Of a DNA stretch of 6,210 nucleotides, positions 6,092-6,210 are shown one piece after another. The notes under the pieces are model-generated. The model had not been told where the DNA came from and ran no database searches. It saw only the letters and a list, made by a program, of their open reading frames with translations. Both the position numbers and the translations under genes were made by a program. This DNA is from an uncultured Treponema sp. (GTDB taxonomy: Bacteria; Spirochaetota; Spirochaetia; Treponematales; Treponemataceae), in assembly GCA_945833725.1 (NCBI GenBank), contig CAMAFU010000117.1:1-6210 (forward strand), read 5' to 3'. Position 1 is the first letter of the stretch. Each line of letters opens with the position of its first letter.

Positions 6092-6104
6092 TTTTTGCGC
6101 AATT

Positions 6105-6122
6105 AAAAAAAAACGGGGCTTT
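6105..6122 (+). terminator. Left half of an interrupted rpmE terminator
   Basis: A run of nine A (6105-6113) is followed by CGGGGCTTT (6114-6122), the typical left arm and loop start of a bidirectional intrinsic terminator. The expected GCCCCG arm and T-run are absent. Instead, sequence resembling an insertion-sequence terminus starts at about 6123. GGGG 6115-6118 can pair only with CCCC 6132-6135 inside that terminus, a 4-bp stem with no T-run after it. The other half would be expected beyond the far end of the inserted element. Confidence 0.4.
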
Positions 6123-6210
6123 TGAAGTGCACCCCAATTATTGGACACTTTAACCAGGCTGATTTTAAGGACTGATTCCTGAATTGTAAAGGGGTCAGTC
6201 CTTTTAATTT
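6123..6210 (+). mobile_element. Terminal segment of an IS3-family (IS150-group) insertion sequence, partial
   Basis: The sequence from 6123 reads TGAAGTGCACCCC, then ATTGGACACTT from 6140. By recollection this matches the layout of the E. coli IS150 inverted repeat: TG, three variable bases, TGCACCC, a short A/T spacer, then TTGGAC. The element continues past the window edge, so its transposase genes (orfA/orfB), second inverted repeat and target duplication cannot be seen. The orientation is not proven; I favour the left end, because a hairpin just inside it would block incoming transcription from rpmE. It could also be a solo end or a decayed copy. Confidence 0.6.
6167..6205 (+). terminator. 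Strong hairpin just inside the IS end, likely terminator
   Basis: AAGGACTGATTCCT (6167-6180) pairs with 6190-6203 (AGGGGTCAGTCCTT) in a 14-bp stem with two G-T pairs and a nine-base loop, followed by TT and an A/T-rich stretch. On the plus strand it would stop rpmE read-through from entering the transposase region, a known protective feature of insertion-sequence ends. The T-run is short, so termination strength is uncertain. On the minus strand it could instead end the transposase transcript if the element is in the opposite orientation. Confidence 0.6.

Noticed and set aside
6095..6102. TTGCGCAA palindrome just after the rpmE stop, considered as part of a terminator or operator
   Set aside because: Only 8 bp with no loop, so it cannot form a useful RNA hairpin. 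The A-run plus CGGGGC arm downstream is a better terminator remnant.

Overview
This AT-rich window most likely comes from a host-associated or free-living spirochaete of the Treponema group. The main pointer is a small PUR-domain nucleic-acid-binding protein of the Borrelia BpuR type. Supporting points are a zinc-ribbon L31 and T-rich, weakly punctuated intergenic DNA. A shikimate gene (aroB) argues against a minimal parasite such as T. pallidum. The assignment is by recognition, not by a database search.

Layout, left to right. The 5' part of a tRNA-Gly(GCC) gene (1-54, minus strand) has its own promoter just upstream. Next comes an AraC/XylS-type regulator (174-1112, minus), divergent from a MATE-family efflux transporter (1261-2640, plus). 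Their roughly 150-bp shared control region holds an A/T-rich dyad and a consensus -10. The PUR-domain protein follows (2762-3175, plus) with its own promoter. It converges on a two-gene minus-strand operon: aroB (3-dehydroquinate synthase, 5572-4391), then a NifS/IscS-type cysteine desulfurase (4388-3192), separated by only 2 bases. Divergent from aroB is rpmE (ribosomal protein L31, 5879-6091, plus).

The 306-bp gap between aroB and rpmE is the densest non-coding stretch. It holds a roughly 100-bp structured, probably repeated intergenic element (5630-5730). This is followed at once by a near-consensus extended -10 promoter (5735-5764) and a roughly 108-nt rpmE leader. The leader can fold into nested helices that cover the rpmE Shine-Dalgarno site, suggesting autogenous or translational control.

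After rpmE, the left arm of what looks like its intrinsic terminator is cut short by sequence resembling the terminus of an IS3-family (IS150-group) insertion sequence. That sequence runs off the window and carries a strong 14-bp hairpin just inside its end.

Functionally the genes are mostly housekeeping (tRNA, L31, aromatic biosynthesis, sulfur mobilisation), plus one regulator/transporter pair. No defence system, CRISPR array, toxin-antitoxin pair or phage gene is visible. The points most worth following up are the intergenic element, the rpmE leader and the IS insertion into the rpmE terminator.
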